Assembly (NCBI GenBank): GCA_934045905.1
Contig: OW203762.1
Location: 55,887,411 to 55,951,410 of the forward strand
Origin: Leuctra nigra
Taxonomy: Eukaryota; Arthropoda; Insecta; Plecoptera; Leuctridae
Direction of reading: 5' to 3'
Length of the DNA stretch: 64,000 nucleotides
Below the pieces are notes generated by a model. The model saw nothing but the letters and a program-made list of their open reading frames with translations. It ran no database searches and was not told where the DNA came from. The translations under genes and the position numbers were made by a program. Position 1 is the stretch's first letter; every line of letters begins with the position of its first letter. Below, one piece after another: positions 11,042 to 26,100 of the stretch.

Positions 11042-11749
11042 TTGAGTGAGTGTCTCCTGGATTCTTTTTTTGGTTTGGTTCTCTTTTCTGTTCCTGACTA
11101 TGCAGATCGCAGTTTCTCTGATTGAACTGAAATTTTTTACACATGAAGAGTAAGACCATCTTCTAGTTCTGCACTGCAGTAGGAGATTTTGTACAAAATC
11201 CCTTGATTAGGAAAAATCGAAGTGCTCTGTCTAAGCTGAAGTTAATGCTAGTGCATCAAAACCATCATTTCGTTATATTCCTACATATTTTTAAGGAAAT
11301 AATTTTTTTTAATTAAAAAAAGATTATTATTTTTGTTTAAAAATACAGAATGTTATATTCATTAATATGGACATATTTCAAAATAATCAGATTTTTCACA
11401 TTTTCAGACAAAACTTCTGATGTGAATGGTTCAATTTAAAACAAAATTTCTGATTGCTTAAAAATCTAATTTTTATGCATCTCCATTGAAGCATGAATGT
11501 TTCCAATCTTACATTTTGAACTAAAAGGTGAAACAGTTTTAGTGGTATTGATTTGCTCCCGATTTTTTGCATATATTATTTTAAGATTCTCAATCGCGAA
11601 GTTCAAATTTCAAGTTTGTTCAAAAGTTTCGGATACCAGAATGCGTCTCTGGAAGGCTCTGTCAAAGTTGGCTCAACAACTCCGAGCGGCTCTGACTGCG
11701 ATCTTCTGAGTCTGACAAGTGGGAGAAATGGAAAACACCACAAAATAAC

Positions 11750-11867
11750 ATGGCGGCCGACTCAGGAATGGAGACGTGTCCTTCTCCCGAAATTTCGGAT
11801 TCGCGAAAAAGACCGCTGGACGGCGATGGTGAAAATGGCACGACGAAGAGATCACATTATGGTGGAG
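11750..11867 (+). CDS. ps (Nova): Nova exon 1 (start codon)
   Basis: ATG 11750-11752 opens [20 protein letters not shown], then [19 protein letters not shown]; donor GGAG|gtatgt. Phase 1 joins exon 2 as G+CG = Ala. Other initiating exons further upstream cannot be ruled out. Confidence 0.88.
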
Positions 11868-14800
11868 GTATGTACAAAGAAATATATAATATTTGACGGA
11901 TGACGCCATTTCAATCAGCAAACATAAGCCACGAAGGACTAGGCGGTCAGCATGTTGCCCCATCTTGAATGAAGCCAAAGTGAACTTCACTGCGGCTTAT
12001 TTTTTATTGATTACTACTATTAGGAAGCTGTACGTATTCCAGTCATTTGCAAGTTGAATCTAGGTATTTCTTATGTGAAACAAGTCGTTAGCAATCATAT
12101 CCAGGCCGATGAAATTAGAGTGATGATTGCTCGACGTCAATCAGCTGTTTGTAGAGTAGATTATTAAACAAAGTTGGTGACTTGCATAACATAATCAACA
12201 CTGCATACCTACCGTTGATCTAACATTGATCACTATTGTCATCATGCATAGGTATCAACAGGTAGTGTGCCAAGACTAGGAGTTATAGACGTATGCATAA
12301 CCTACCTGCTGAATAAATACCTACCTTTCTTGTAATCTCAAGGACATAAGGCCTGTTGATGTCCAGTCTGCTCATGTTTCAAGGATGTTAGAAATATGAA
12401 AAGGTAATTCCAAGTCACATTGACTTAAATCTTCATTCAAATTATGAACAAAGTGTGACAGTTTTGAATTAGGTACACTCGACAATTCATAAAACGGTAT
12501 TTGAAAGAAATTGATTGTCTGAAAAAATGTGATGGCATCATCTGATGAAGTCTATACTTACTCGTCATCTACCTCTAGTAGGTGCGCTATGATTTCATTG
12601 ATAATAACAAGGATTGATTGTCAATGAACCTGACCAGCAGCCAATCCGTTTCGTTCAAATACCGTTTTATGAATTGTCGAGTGTACCTAGCCCCCTTATC
12701 GCTTCAGAGATCAGAGTTAGAATGTCCCTTTATGTGGGTTTTTAGCCGATACCTAGAGCTTATAGCTTTGTTTACAGCTTGACCCCCCGACGGCTGCCAT
12801 CTTAGGGCGCTGGTGGGGTTAATGTTGGCCAATGATCCACTGACAGCTAAGGCTGCGAGCAATATGCTCATGTGTAAGGCCGGCTATGCCGGACAGGTCA
12901 GTGGTGAGGCCCAGACAAAGAGGAGCCAGGGTCGACCTAGCCATGCCCTCCCGTGAATTAACGGTCTCGTCGGGCCGGCCTTTCCTCCTCGAGATGGTGA
13001 TCCCCCTGAAATCGGGTCCCGCCGGCCCGAATCCTCACGCCCTCCCGGTCCATCCCCATTCTGCCCTGGCCATCCCACCAGTGCTGGACTCCCCCGGATC
13101 GGGCCAGTTAGGTCGTCTCCTCCCCATGTCCTTGACTTTATTCAACAAAGTTAAAAATTAAAAGTAAAAATTAATTTGAGCGATATAACCTCGTCGTTGA
13201 CGTGCCGTTAAAACATATTAATCTAATTAATCTACAGTTCGGTTGGGGCATTAGCGTTGAATGTTGAACATTTTTTAATGTTTATTGACCTTGAAACTCC
13301 AATGGTCAGTGCGTTAGGCTACTGATTGTCCGGGAGTCGAAGTCACTATTGCCGAATGCCAGCATTACGTAGGTAGAACTAATTGTATTACAAGTAATAT
13401 TGTTCATTGGCTGTCATTATCATAGCAAATGAGGTACCTACTAGTTAATTAGGTATCAACTATGATGAAACGGGGAAAATGCTTCAACGACAGAAATATT
13501 TGTCTTTATACTGTCATAGTGAATAAAGATTTTAAAATAAAATTGCAGTTCTTATACCATGGACCAGCATAGTAGACCACAACGGAAAGTAGCTAGGGCA
13601 CATAGGCTACATGAACTTAAGACATGTCTACACATGCTCAACTTCAAGGTCAAGCAAGTGACATCTCTATGCCTGGCAGCTGTCTCTTGTTACGAGGTTC
13701 CGTTTTGAAAATTGTGTGGTTATTGGAACCTTTGGAAATAAGCATATAAGGCTGATAAAGTTGGAAATAAGGCTGATAAAGTTTGTTCACGTTAAGAATA
13801 TTTCTGACGTTTAAGTCGATCACGTTGTTCATTGGTCGTTCACATGAACACTGTCCTGTCACTGGCAAGAGTTTCTTAGTTGTATTATTGAAATTCTATA
13901 AAATACACAATTTTTAATAGTAGAAAATATTAGAAAAATTCAATAAAATTGATTTATTTTTATCTAAAGCCGTCTTTGCATATTTTTTGATTATTGATAT
14001 TTACATGTGTAGGTATACAGGTATACAATTGTTCGCTAGACTACAGTAGTACACGGCCGCCATTACGGATCACTATTCTTAACGTAAACAAACTTTAGTG
14101 GCAATTTGTCTTGCAACCGATTATTTGAGTTATAACACCAAAACAAATGCATTGTAAATTTATTTATAAAATGCATAAATCCAGAGGCGCCGGAAGTCTA
14201 TTTGCTCAGGGGGGGGGGGGGGGGGGCACATTTTGCTTAGGATCTACTAGTAGGGTAGGACTAGATTTGTAAGGGAGAAAATAATACAGTAAATGACATG
14301 CATGGGAAACACGATTGCCCAGAGAAGCAATGGGGGGGGGGGGGGGGGGTCCGGGAGGAGCCGAGGAGGGCCCCTCAGCACTATGTGTGTCCGTGGCGCA
14401 TAGCCCCGGAAAATTTTTGAATTTTAGGAATGTACTTGGTGCGTTTCTACGTGATTTCACACTGTTTAATCCTATTTTTATCTGAACAAATAAATGGACA
14501 ACATCATTGGTAGGAAAGGTAAATTGAATCCGAGGACTGCCAAAAAATGTATTAATTATAGGTAACTTAAATGTGTGTGGAAAAGTGTCATACACATTAA
14601 AATGCCGCGCAGCGGATTTTTTTTAAATTTCTGCCCACATGGCAGGTTTCAAATGATTTTGGAGCATTTTAATTGTAAGAAAACAAAAGTTAATGAATCA
14701 CTCATATCAGGAAAGTTCATATAAATATGTCCCACAGCGATTTAGTATACTTTTTTAATAGGTACCTACTCTTAAAGGCAGGTTTAATATGATTTTGGTG

Positions 14801-17143
14801 TAAAATAACAATATCAATCGAATTACGTCATAAGACTCGCACATAACAATGCCGAGCAGCGAATTTTTTTGAAATTCAGCCCTTATCAAGTAATTTTTTA
14901 AAAATTTTATGTGTTACCAGGGGGGGCAGATTGATACTCTTGCCCCCCCCCCTTCAGACGTCTAGGGGGGGCATGTGCCCCCTCTGCCCCCACGGTTCCG
15001 GCGCCCCTGCATAAATCTGCTACCACTGAGAACATAAAAGAGGGGCGACGGCACTCGGAATCTGTCTGGGCAAGCGAGGTACCCCTTATTACCTACTAGA
15101 TGGGAGCGCTAGTCATTTTTGTTATGGTTTATTGGAATACAAGGGTCTAGGTGTGTAATGTAATTCTTATGACCAGAGCATCACAACAAACTAAATACAT
15201 AGTATCCTTGTCAGATGATGTAAAATTGTTGCTTACAAGCATCTATATTAGGGATGTTCACGATTACGATTTAATCGGATCGATTAATCGATTATGACAT
15301 TCAAAACGATTAATCGATGTTAGTACAAATAATCGAATTACATCAATTTGAATTTGCCGCCTTGAAAATGGTTGCACTTTACAACATCTAAAATGGCTGC
15401 CATCATTCTGTCCACATTTTTCTTTGTGTGCGTTATATTTTAGTGATAAATTTATGTTTGTGTGTATTTTCCCAAGTTTCAGTGTGTATTTCTAATTCGC
15501 ATTACCATTTATCAGTGAAAAATAAATTAGAATTAGAGAATTACGGCATATTACAGCGTATTTGAAGTAAAAATGAATGACTTCCCGGACACATTTCATT
15601 GTTGAGGTTAATATTGCCGTAAAAGATGACCACCCTGAACATGATGATATATCAATATACATGAACATATCAATACGATTTAATTCGATTATTAATCGAT
15701 TTAAATTACGAAAATCGAATTAATAATCGATTTAAATAAAATAATCTTTGAACACCCCTAATCTATATATAAGCACGAGACATATTTTTAAATTTTTTTT
15801 TGCCTTCAGTCAAATTGGAAACATACGAAGTCGAATTAGTGTTTCTAATTTGAAAGACATGCTCCACGAGATATGAGATCTTGACTGTTCAAAATTTTTA
15901 TAATTCTCATATATTTTTTTTAGTTGTAAGTAGAGATGGGTCGATACCACTTTTTCACCGATACCGATACCGATACTCACTTTATGATTAGCGATACCGA
16001 TAGTATCGCCGATACTTTTGTTTCTTTATATTTCTGTAGTTCCTCTCCACCACAGTCTCAATTCAATCAAAATTCACAAAACTAGAGATTTTTTTTGGAG
16101 ATTATGTCACTTGCAACCTTGGCTCTGATTGGTTGAGGCATCTGCCAATGGTGATACAGCTCACTGACGTGATGCCAATGAGCACCAATGAGCACAAAAT
16201 GGCCACAATTCAAAATTTCAACTAAAAAAGTAAAAAGTATCAAAGTATCGCAAATATGGCATTAAAATTGACCGATACCGCCGATACCATGGGTATCTAT
16301 ATAAGCACGTATAAGATGTGTCTGTATAAGATACCATGGGTATCGGTGGTATCACGAGTATCGGTATCTCTAGTTATAAGTAAAGTACTGTTCAGCTTTA
16401 ACTATATATATTGGACATGAATATAATTGATATCTTAATAGTTATTGGCAGCGGCCACAATTACCCCGGTTGACCCTAAATTACTGAACGGAAAGTTGTG
16501 GTCTGAATCCGAGGTTGTGATGTCTAATGGAATGTATTTTGATGTTGATTTTCCAGTAGGCAGTGGCGATGAGACATACCATTTCAAGATGTTGGTTCCA
16601 AGCATTGCTGCTGGAGCCATTATAGGCAAAGGTGGAGAAACTATTGCGCAACTGCAGAAGGATGCGGGAGCTAGAGTCAAGATGTCAAAGGCAAACGACT
16701 TCTATCCTGGTGAGTCTTGGTATTTTGGAAAGTACCTAGTAATATTGCACTGTATCCAAGTGTATAAATACAATTCAACATTGCTCTTGAGTCTTGACTT
16801 ATATTATTAAAATTAGTTGTAGTTTAAGGCTCAATATCAGAGTAGTTTTGCATTTTATTTCTGTAATTTATTTTAAAAATGTACTACATTTTATTTTTAT
16901 ACTTTTTCTTGTGATACCTTCTTGGTTGGCACAAGACAGCCTTCTAACGACAACTGTTTTCCGCAGTAGGTAGTGCACTTAGGTACCTGCCTACTTGGCA
17001 CGACTAAACGATATTTAAACGAAACTGATTGGATGCTGGTCAGGTTCCTTGGCAACCAATCCTTGTTATTATCAATGAAATCAGAGCTCACCAGAGTTAA
17101 AGAGACATCGAGTTAGCACAGATTTCAACTTCATTGGATGATG

Positions 17144-17178
<35 letters not shown>

Positions 17179-20100
17179 AATTCTGTTCTTAGCTTAGCCA
17201 AGTATAAGAGGCTGCTCTGTTGTGTATGTGTGGGTATGTCTAGTTTGTCTACTTCTTATCTACTGCCTGACATTCAAATTTTCACCAAATGTAGGTACTA
17301 CAAATAGCACTAAAATGGTGGTATGGTATTATCATGGACAGTTTTCATTGTCAGTCAGCTATCGGAGGTGTGATGGAAGTTGGAGGGGGGAGAAAGGTAG
17401 GCAGCATGCGGTGAACGGACCCAGAGGACACAATAAAAGTACAAAGCCGTAACAAATAATTTTCAATGTTTGACACATAAAACACACAACACTATTCACT
17501 AGGGTTGGGATTCAATTTGAATTGCTAAATCGATGTCAAAGTGAAAATTTTGACATCAAATCGAAATAATTTCGACATCGTAATAATAAGCCACATCGAA
17601 ATAACGGCGAAATTTGGCAACACTGCAGTTGGGTCTACCCAAGGCCACGCTCCTAGCGCGAGAGATGTCCCTCGCACACACTCCCTCAAGGCAACAAATG
17701 ACGAGGAAATGATTGAAGTAGTAAAGTAATGTTTTCATTTAAAATAAACTACACCATTTATTTATGTAAAAGGGAACAATTAATGAAAAAAATTCGTTGC
17801 AAATCCAGAGTTGCAAATTCATGGCTTTATTAGACTTGTTGCCGGAATATATCCCGTGAAGCATAACATTGTCTGCATTCAACATCCTTTAGCAATGTTG
17901 CCCGTAATGTTCACTTCAAATCCAAACACTTTGCACAATTCACTTCGTCTCCACGGCGGGATTATTATTTTTTTGCGTAAAAACATTCTTTGACGAGAGA
18001 ATAAAAACAATACGCGCTGAAATGGCAAGCGACAACTAACCAACCCACCCACAACTGCACACGCGGTATGCAGGAAGGACGGAAACAGGCCACTCAGCTG
18101 ATCTTGAGGGGCACGCGGCACTGTTGCCAGCTCTACAATACTGCGCGCAATTTCACGGATTTTTTTAAACGATGTCATACGATTATTTGATTAAACAATT
18201 CAAATCGATGTCGAATCGAAACTCAAAATATCATTCGACATCGATGTCAAATCGAAAAATCGATGTCAAGTCCCAACCCTACTATTCACAGTGAGACAAT
18301 CCAAGACAAACATGTCCCTGATTAAACGTCCCGTGGCGAGTCTCTCTCTTCATGAACATAATGAATGCTGAAATCCGCAGGGACTTCCGAGCGTGTTTGC
18401 TTGATAAGCGGGAATGCAGACGCCGTCATGACCGTCTTAGTGTTCATTATGGAGAAGATTCGAGAGAAGCCGGACTTGACTGCCAAACAAGCCATGGACT
18501 TTGATAATAAGGTTACTTCGGAGCGTGACAAGCAGGTACTAAATCTCGTTTCAACACATATTTACCTAGAACATCAGTTGTGCATGTACTACATTCAGTA
18601 TGATTGTGTGCTCTGTTCTTTAATTTTAATTTGCTAGGAAGTGTGCTGTTCAAGTTATTTGGAAAATAGGCCACTGCACTTGTCTAACGGGATGACCTTG
18701 GATTTACTCTGTCTGCCATCGTCTATATCGAGCATAAGTTGAACAGCCCATAACTCTAGGCTCTCAGCATCCAATCTGCGACTATGTGTTGATACATTTG
18801 CGTAAAGGACAACCTCTCTAATTCTGAATAGATATGCTGGATAAATGTTAAAATGCTTGTACGTACATGTTTCCAGAGAAACTTCATGCATAGACCAACA
18901 CATGCTGCTTAATTGCTACATTGTGACATTTATCTATAGAGTAGGCGAATATTCAGTAGATTTTGTATGTATTTATGGCCTTTTTGTAATAGACTACTTT
19001 CAAAATTAGTTAGCTCTGCTTTTTTCAAAATTTCCCAGGCAGTATGACGATCCTGATGTGTACTGTATTTAATTTGTTAATCCAAATTAGATATTAACAT
19101 GCCTGAAAACTTAATCGGCATTTGCAGAGCTAACTTGTGTGTAGTCTCATTTTAAATTGGCTATTCTTCTAACGAATATCATTTTTATCCCACACTTAAG
19201 GTCTATTGGACTATTGGAATGAAGTACTGTTGTGACTGTGATACCATGTGATGTGATGTGCGGTGTGAAAGTGTCTAATGTGGCTGGAGGCTCAGGGCGG
19301 TGTCTCTCGACTGCAGGTCAAGATCCTCGTCCCCAACAGCACGGCCGGCATGATCATCGGCAAGGCCGGCAACTTCATCAAGCAGGTCAAGGAGGAGAGC
19401 GGCTCCTACGTGCAGATCTCGCAGAAGGCCAAGGAGCAGACGCTGCACGAGAGATGCATCACCGTCATCGGTCAGTACGCCTTAAAACACGGTGCAACAG
19501 CGTACATAGGATGTGGAGAATCATGTGAGAGAGTTGGGACAGAGTAATGAGATGAGGAAAATGTTGTGAAGAGAGTGGGAGGGGGAAGGGGTCAAGATGA
19601 TAATCTCTTTATCTCTATCTCCATCTTTTCAGCAGTTTTCTATCACATTATTATGAAAATGTGATACATGTAGTACATAAATAAAGTACTAGGAAATAGT
19701 TTGAATGACCTTTCAATATATCAGCTTGATTGCCAATATTTCAGCAATGAAGGAATGAGTTCACAAACAATACAGTTGATTCTCTGTTGTTGTGAATTTC
19801 AAAGATGTCAGCAAAAACAGTTGTCAGTTTTACTTGTACCTAGAGGAGTCACCGAAAAGAAAGAGATAACGAGGATTAGTGCATAAAGTGCAAAGGAGAT
19901 ATTTGGATGTCAATAGACAGGAGAAGAAATGAAGTTTGAGCAGAATGTCTGAAGTGTACTATATATATAAATGGTATAAATGTAGGTACCTAAGAATCTT
20001 TTATTGGGAATATTTTTCACCTAACCTTCACCCAACACGTTGCTCTGTGAATGTGATGGCCTCTACGTGACAGGTGTTTGAATGCAATGTGATGGCCTCT

Positions 20101-23100
20101 ACGTGATAGGTGTTTGAATGCAATGTGATGGCCTCTACGTGACATGTGTTTGAATGCAAGTGATATCCTCTACGTGACAGCTGTATGAATGCAATGTGCG
20201 GCTTTCAGGCGACATGGAAAGCAACAAGAAGGCTTGTCTCATGATCCTGACAAAGGTGGTGGAAGACCCACAGAGCAGCAGCTGCCTGAATGTGAGCTAC
20301 GCAGACGTCTCGGGTCCGATAGCCAACTACAATCCAACGGGGTCGCCATACGCCAACCACAGTGGTCAGCAGACGCCCATGCATGGTAAGCATTCAGCCG
20401 GTTTGAGAATCTAATTGAAGATATGTGATTTCTTTCATCACAAAGCAACGAGGAGTGTTGTCATCATAACATTCAATTCAAATTTGATCCTCACCATTCT
20501 TCTGTAAATTACAGTTTTATTTCATACAAATATGAAATTATATTCAAACAAAATTTAATAGGTCGCTACTTAGTTTGATGTGTGACGCCTACACACACTA
20601 CCCCAGTTGCTGAATGCCCTATCTTTTATAATACCATGAATACAATCAAAGGGAATGGAATATAGGTAGGTATCAGAAAAGTTATCTCTCGAGTGGCTAA
20701 TGTTTAGTGTACTACTTGGAAACAAAGTTGACCTTGTTGATGGCATTCGTACGAGAAACATTTTTTTACATTTAACATAGTACAGTGGAACCTCCTTAGT
20801 AGGTTTCTCACGTTTTTCAACCTACTACCAGGGCCGGTTTTAGAGGTGTGCGACCATGCCCTCGCACAGGGCGCCAAGCTCGAGGGGGCGCCGAGGGCTT
20901 TCATTGTTGAATTCGTCAACAAGTAATGAAAAGTTTTATAATCCTGCATTGAAATGTATAAATTATATTATTGCCTATTGTAATCCAATCAGTATAATTA
21001 TATGCTAAAATGGCGTCAAATGCGATCTAGAAGTCCAAAATTTTTCCGCATTGTGCTGGGGGTCCCTCCCCCCAGTCCCCCCATTATAATCCGGGGCAAC
21101 CTCGATTCAACGAATTTCGTATCTGATGTTTGTTTGGGAGCTAATTGTTATAGTGGAGTTTTTCTCTCTATACCTATGTCGGCAAAAGCGGTATCCAGTC
21201 AAAGGCCACTCATCCATTGTCAAATGGCTCAAAAACATGACACTTTCTAACAAGCTACAGGTTCGGCTACAGGCCCTGTTTTATAATCTCTAAATCCTAA
21301 CCCTCCCCTGTTGTCAAATATGGTCAAATGTTTCTTAGAATATGGAAAGGGGTAGGACATCTTTCTTTACCTCTCAAATGTGTGGTATTTGCCCCTGACT
21401 TGATACCTGGCTCATCTCTAAATTTACAACCTGCCAAATCAAACACTTGTTCCTAGTCAAGCTCCATTGTGCAAATTCTGAGTGGAAATCAATAGAAACT
21501 TTCAAATAGGTATATAGAGAGAAAAACTTCACTAGGTATACCTCTTGGCACAGGGCACCAAACTGTATAAAACCGGCCCTGCCTACTACGTTTTTTTCAA
21601 AGGTCCCTCAACCCATAAGAACACATGTTAAGAGGCAAACGGAAGCGAACGGGAATCGCATGGTTCGTCAGAGCGGTTTTTTGATATTGTGTCTTCCCAC
21701 TTAAAATTTTTAAAAAATCAGATAGTAACGACCCATTACAGCCTAAAAGTCTAAATAATGCCGCACATTGGAGTTCATTATGACCTCTGGTGCGACCTCA
21801 AAGTGTTAAATACGATATTTTTAATAAAATAATCGAAAATAATCGTATTTAAGTTTAACACTTTGAGGTCGCCCCAGAGGTCAAAATGAACTCCAGTGTG
21901 CGGCATTATTTAGTCGTTTAAGCTGTTATGGGTCGTTACTATCCGATTTTTTAAAATTATTAAGTGGGAAGACACAATTTCAAAAAACGCTCTGACGAAC
22001 CGTGCGATTCCCGTTCGCTTCCGTTTGCCTCTTAAATGGTTTCTATAGTACGTTTTTCACTTTAGTACGTTTTTTATCCTGGTCCCTTCAAAAACATACG
22101 AAAGAGGTTCCACTGTACCTAATAAGAAGAAAATATGATGTTTAAATGATTATTTGGTTTCTGTAGGGACTTACAGCTCAACTACTAGCCTGACTTCCAT
22201 GGGAGGTCTCATGCTCAATGGCGGCCAGTCTAGCCTGAGTCTCAGCCTGAACTTAGGCAACCCAGGGCCTCCAGTCAGTGCTGCCATCACGGGACAACTA
22301 CTAGAACACATCAAGGTACCTAGTCAAATAGTTTAGCCAGGCTGTGATCTCCGATAATTCCAACCTAATATGTAAATGATTTAAATTTAGGTACTCTTCA
22401 AGTTATACAATAATACTCCTGCTGCTGAAGTCCCAATGAAAATGAATCATACTTTTGCAGTAATATTTCAAAGATTGTGATGGAACCAGCAATCACCTAG
22501 ACTATTTATTATTACTAGGAAAATGCTCAGTGTAACGCGTAGGAATGGTACGAGGTAAAATTTAAAGTCTTTCCATCATTATTCTTAAAGTTCAAAAAAT
22601 CCTTGAAATTTTGTCAAGGTATTCACTAAACATACACAAATGCATATCTGAAGTCAAAAATCCACCTTGTGGTACTCTTTTTTGAGATATGACATCTTTT
22701 ATATGATGGCATTTCTCATAAGATAACATGGTAATCATGATTACTAACACACTCAAATAATGATTTTAAAAAAGTTACGCCATACAACTACAAGTCATTT
22801 TTTATTCAATTAATTTAAAGTTGACATATTTCTCAATCGAATCACCGTTTTAAAAATATGTGTCACCATACTAATTACCGAGATATCTTCGTTTAAAGCC
22901 AATGGAATCCTGTATTTTTGAATTATAAGTCTTACATCTGGCAACAGAGATTTTTGCAAAGATGAGATCAAGGTGATTAGAAGCGAGCCGTTTTCAAACA
23001 TGGATTTGAACAACATACTTTCACGATTCTTTTAATAATAATTAACAGTATGTCTTCATTTATAGAATGCAGTAATCTTTATTCGATTCATAAAAGCAAT

Positions 23101-26100
23101 AATCTTCTGTTTAAGCAAGTTTAATCCACAATATTCTCGATATTTGGTTTTTGAGGGTTAGTGGTTGGATTACACTCGGTACATACGTCATTTGATTACA
23201 AATAGAGATCAATGTATTCCTCGGGCACTGTTTTCGCGACATTCCACAGACTATGTTGAACTTTTGGTCATTTCACATTTGGACATTCATCTCCCATCAT
23301 CTTTCTTTTTAATAAAATTCCTCCTGACATCTGGAATTCCACACTTTTGACAGCAGCCATTATCTTTCTATACTTTACTAATAAACAACTGTCTCCGTGG
23401 CAACGAAAGGGCAATGTTGCAACCAACTCTCTGCAGTTTGTAAGTTGGCAATAATACAAATAATATGCTTATAAAACGGTTATTCGCGACTAAATCAAAT
23501 TGTTTCACATTTATGTGACCACAAGCATGTCATCTAAACATCAATCAATTACTCTAAGGTCAAAATAATGTAATTGTATGTGATATAAGTTTTATACATT
23601 TTATGGTTAATTTTGAATTATAATTTTGGCTAGCTTTTTCCAAATCACAACTTTTTTCTTTTCATTCAAAATAAATATAGAATCGTCTCAAATTAAATTA
23701 TATTTCGGTTATAAACCGAGGAGGGGAAGAACGGAGAACGGAGGAAGAACGGAGGGGAAGAACGGAGTGGCTATAGTTGTTAGTCCGCAGGTTTGTGACT
23801 TTGTGGTGGACGTAAAGTGTCATAGTGACAGGATAATGTCCTTGATCCTCAAGGTAAGGGACAGAGTGATGGTGGAGGTTGTCCAAGTATATGCACCTCA
23901 GACAGGCAGACCAGTAGAAGAGAAGGACAGTTTCATTGGGGAGTTGGAAACAGTGTTGGAGGTGGCGAGTGGCAACGTGGTTGTGATAGGGGACTTCAAC
24001 GCGAAAGTAGGGAGTGACAGAAGAGGTTATGAAGAGGTGTTGGGGAATTTTGGGCTGGACGAGAGGAACAGAGATGGAGAGAAACTGCTGGAGATGTGTA
24101 AAAGGAATGGTCTGAAGATAGGCAACACATGGTTTAAGAAGAGAAGAAGCCATAAGTTAACGCGATATGGCTACGGGGAAGACAGGTCTGAGTCCATCAT
24201 AGACTACGTCTGCGTAGGAGGAAGTTTGAAGGAAGGAGTAGTTGATGTTGGGGTTTGTCCGTCAGTATCACTCGACAGCGATCATCGCCTGCTGGCATGT
24301 ACGTTGAGGGTGCAAGTACATAGGCCGGTAGCAACTGTCTCGCACAAAAGAATCAAAGTGTGGAAATTGCAGGACCCGGCGGTGAAGAATGAATTCTGTC
24401 AAGTGATAAGGAGCAGAGAGCCAGTGGGGGAGTTGCGAGATGTAGAAGAGGAGTGGGAGGACTTCAGGAATGCTCTGGTCAAGGAGGCTGAAAAGTTGTG
24501 TGGAAGATCAGGGGGTAAAAGGAAGGAGAAGGAAACAAGATGGTGGAACAGTAGAGTCAAAGAAGCAGTGAGAGAGAAAAGACAAGCGTGGCAGAATTAT
24601 GAGCTACAGAGAACTGTGGAGAATGAACAAAGATATAGAATATGTAGAAGAAATGTCGGAAGTATTGTTGTAGAGGAAAAGGAAAAGTCGATGGAAGATT
24701 TAGCAGGAAAACTAGTGACAGATTTTGAAGGAAACAAGAAGATGTTTTATGGATTGATCAAAGGCAAAAGGGGAACAAGAGAGGAATTAAAGAGTATGAA
24801 GGATAACAACGGGGACCTAGTATGTAACGTGGAAGAAATAAATAGTTTGTGGGGAGAGTACTTTGAGAATCTCCTAAATGTAGGAAAGAAACAAGGTGTA
24901 CCAGTGGGTGAAGGAGAGCAGCAGTTTGGAGAGGAAGTGGAAGAAATTGGAATGGAGGAGGAGCTTACTGAGGTGGAAATAACAAGAGCCCTCAAAGAGA
25001 TGAAGAATGGCCGAGCACCAGGCATTGATGAGGTGACGATAGAGATGGTGAAAGCAGCGGGGGATGCGGGTATAAGATGGCTTTACCGTGTGATTAAAGC
25101 AGCATGGAAACAGAGGAAAATTCCAACAGACTGGGAGAAAGGAGTAATTGTCCCTCTTTTCAAGAAAGGGGATCGCAAGAAATGCAGTAATTATAGGGGA
25201 GTGACATTACTATGCCAGTGTGCGAAGTTGTTTGAGAAAATAGTGGAGTGTAGATTGAAGAATTATGTGGAAGAGGGATTGAGAGAGGAGCAGTATGGAT
25301 TTAGGAGAGGGCGGTCTACAATTGACGCAATTTTCACCGTGCGTCAGATGATGGAGCAGCAGTGGGAGAAGGGTCAAGCAATGCATATGGCCTTCTTGGA
25401 CTTGGAGAAGGCATATGATAGGTTGCCAAGGGAAAGAGTGTGGGAGTGTTTGGTAAAGAGAGGAATAGGCAAGGAGTTGGTTGAGCGGATCAAAAGTATG
25501 TACCGGAACAGTGTGAGTTGTGTGCAGTCGGGAGTGGGGAGATCGGAATGGTTTAATATTAGTGAAGGGCTTCGGCAAGGGAGTGTTCTATCACCAATGC
25601 TGTTCATCATAGTAATGGACGAGTTACTGAAGAAAGTAGAGCCAGATGAGGGGATCGATACTCAAACGTTGATTTATGCGGATGATGTGGTGGTGTGGGG
25701 AGGAACTAGGGAGGAAGTGCAGTTAAAGATTGATAAGTGGAGTGAAGAGACAGAGAAGATGGGTTTGAGAATAAGCGAAGAGAAGAGTGAAGTAATGACA
25801 ATGGAACGGAAAAAGATAAGACAAGGACATGCCAGAATCAAGATGAGGGATGGATGGCTGAAAGAAGTAGAGGAATTTAAGTACCTGGGGAGCCTGCTCA
25901 CCAACAAGGCAAAAGTAGATAGAGAAGTACAGGAAAGAAGAAGGAAAGCAGAGGGTTTCTATCAGGCAGTGAGGAAGTTGCTGTGGCATGAGAAATTTCC
26001 AAAAGTGTGTAAAATGATCATGTTTAAAATGTATTTCCTGCCAATTCTCACATACGGGGCAGTGACATGGTCAGCTGGAGGAAAGGAAGTGGATCAGCTT

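Larger units (their letters stand above)
9015..11749. other. IQGAP to Nova intergenic region and Nova 5' flank
   Basis: Presumably holds the IQGAP 3' UTR and the Nova promoter and 5' UTR, but no boundary can be fixed from sequence. It contains a divergent copy of the gatttcattgataat repeat (about 9535-10050), a large fold-back element (10412-11041) and a fragment of the Helitron-like repeat on the opposite strand (11070-11210: tctctgattgaactgaaatt). No other gene was recognised. Confidence 0.55.
20783..22115. mobile_element. pogo/Tigger-like element, host of two nested elements
   Basis: Flanked by TA (20781-20782, 22116-22117). Ends cagtggaacctccttagta and complement cagtggaacctctttcgta. Right end shares the subterminal ggtcccttcaa block with the element ending at 32889. 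Two other elements (20829-21581, 21632-22031) sit inside and make up most of its length. No transposase. Confidence 0.78.

Noticed and set aside
12886..13161. GC-rich 91-codon frame near 12.9 kb
   Set aside because: Falls in a LINE-tail-like repeat that recurs at 28.6 kb without the frame.
14206..14595. Proline-rich minus-strand frame of 129 codons
   Set aside because: Produced by poly-G runs of a hAT-like element.
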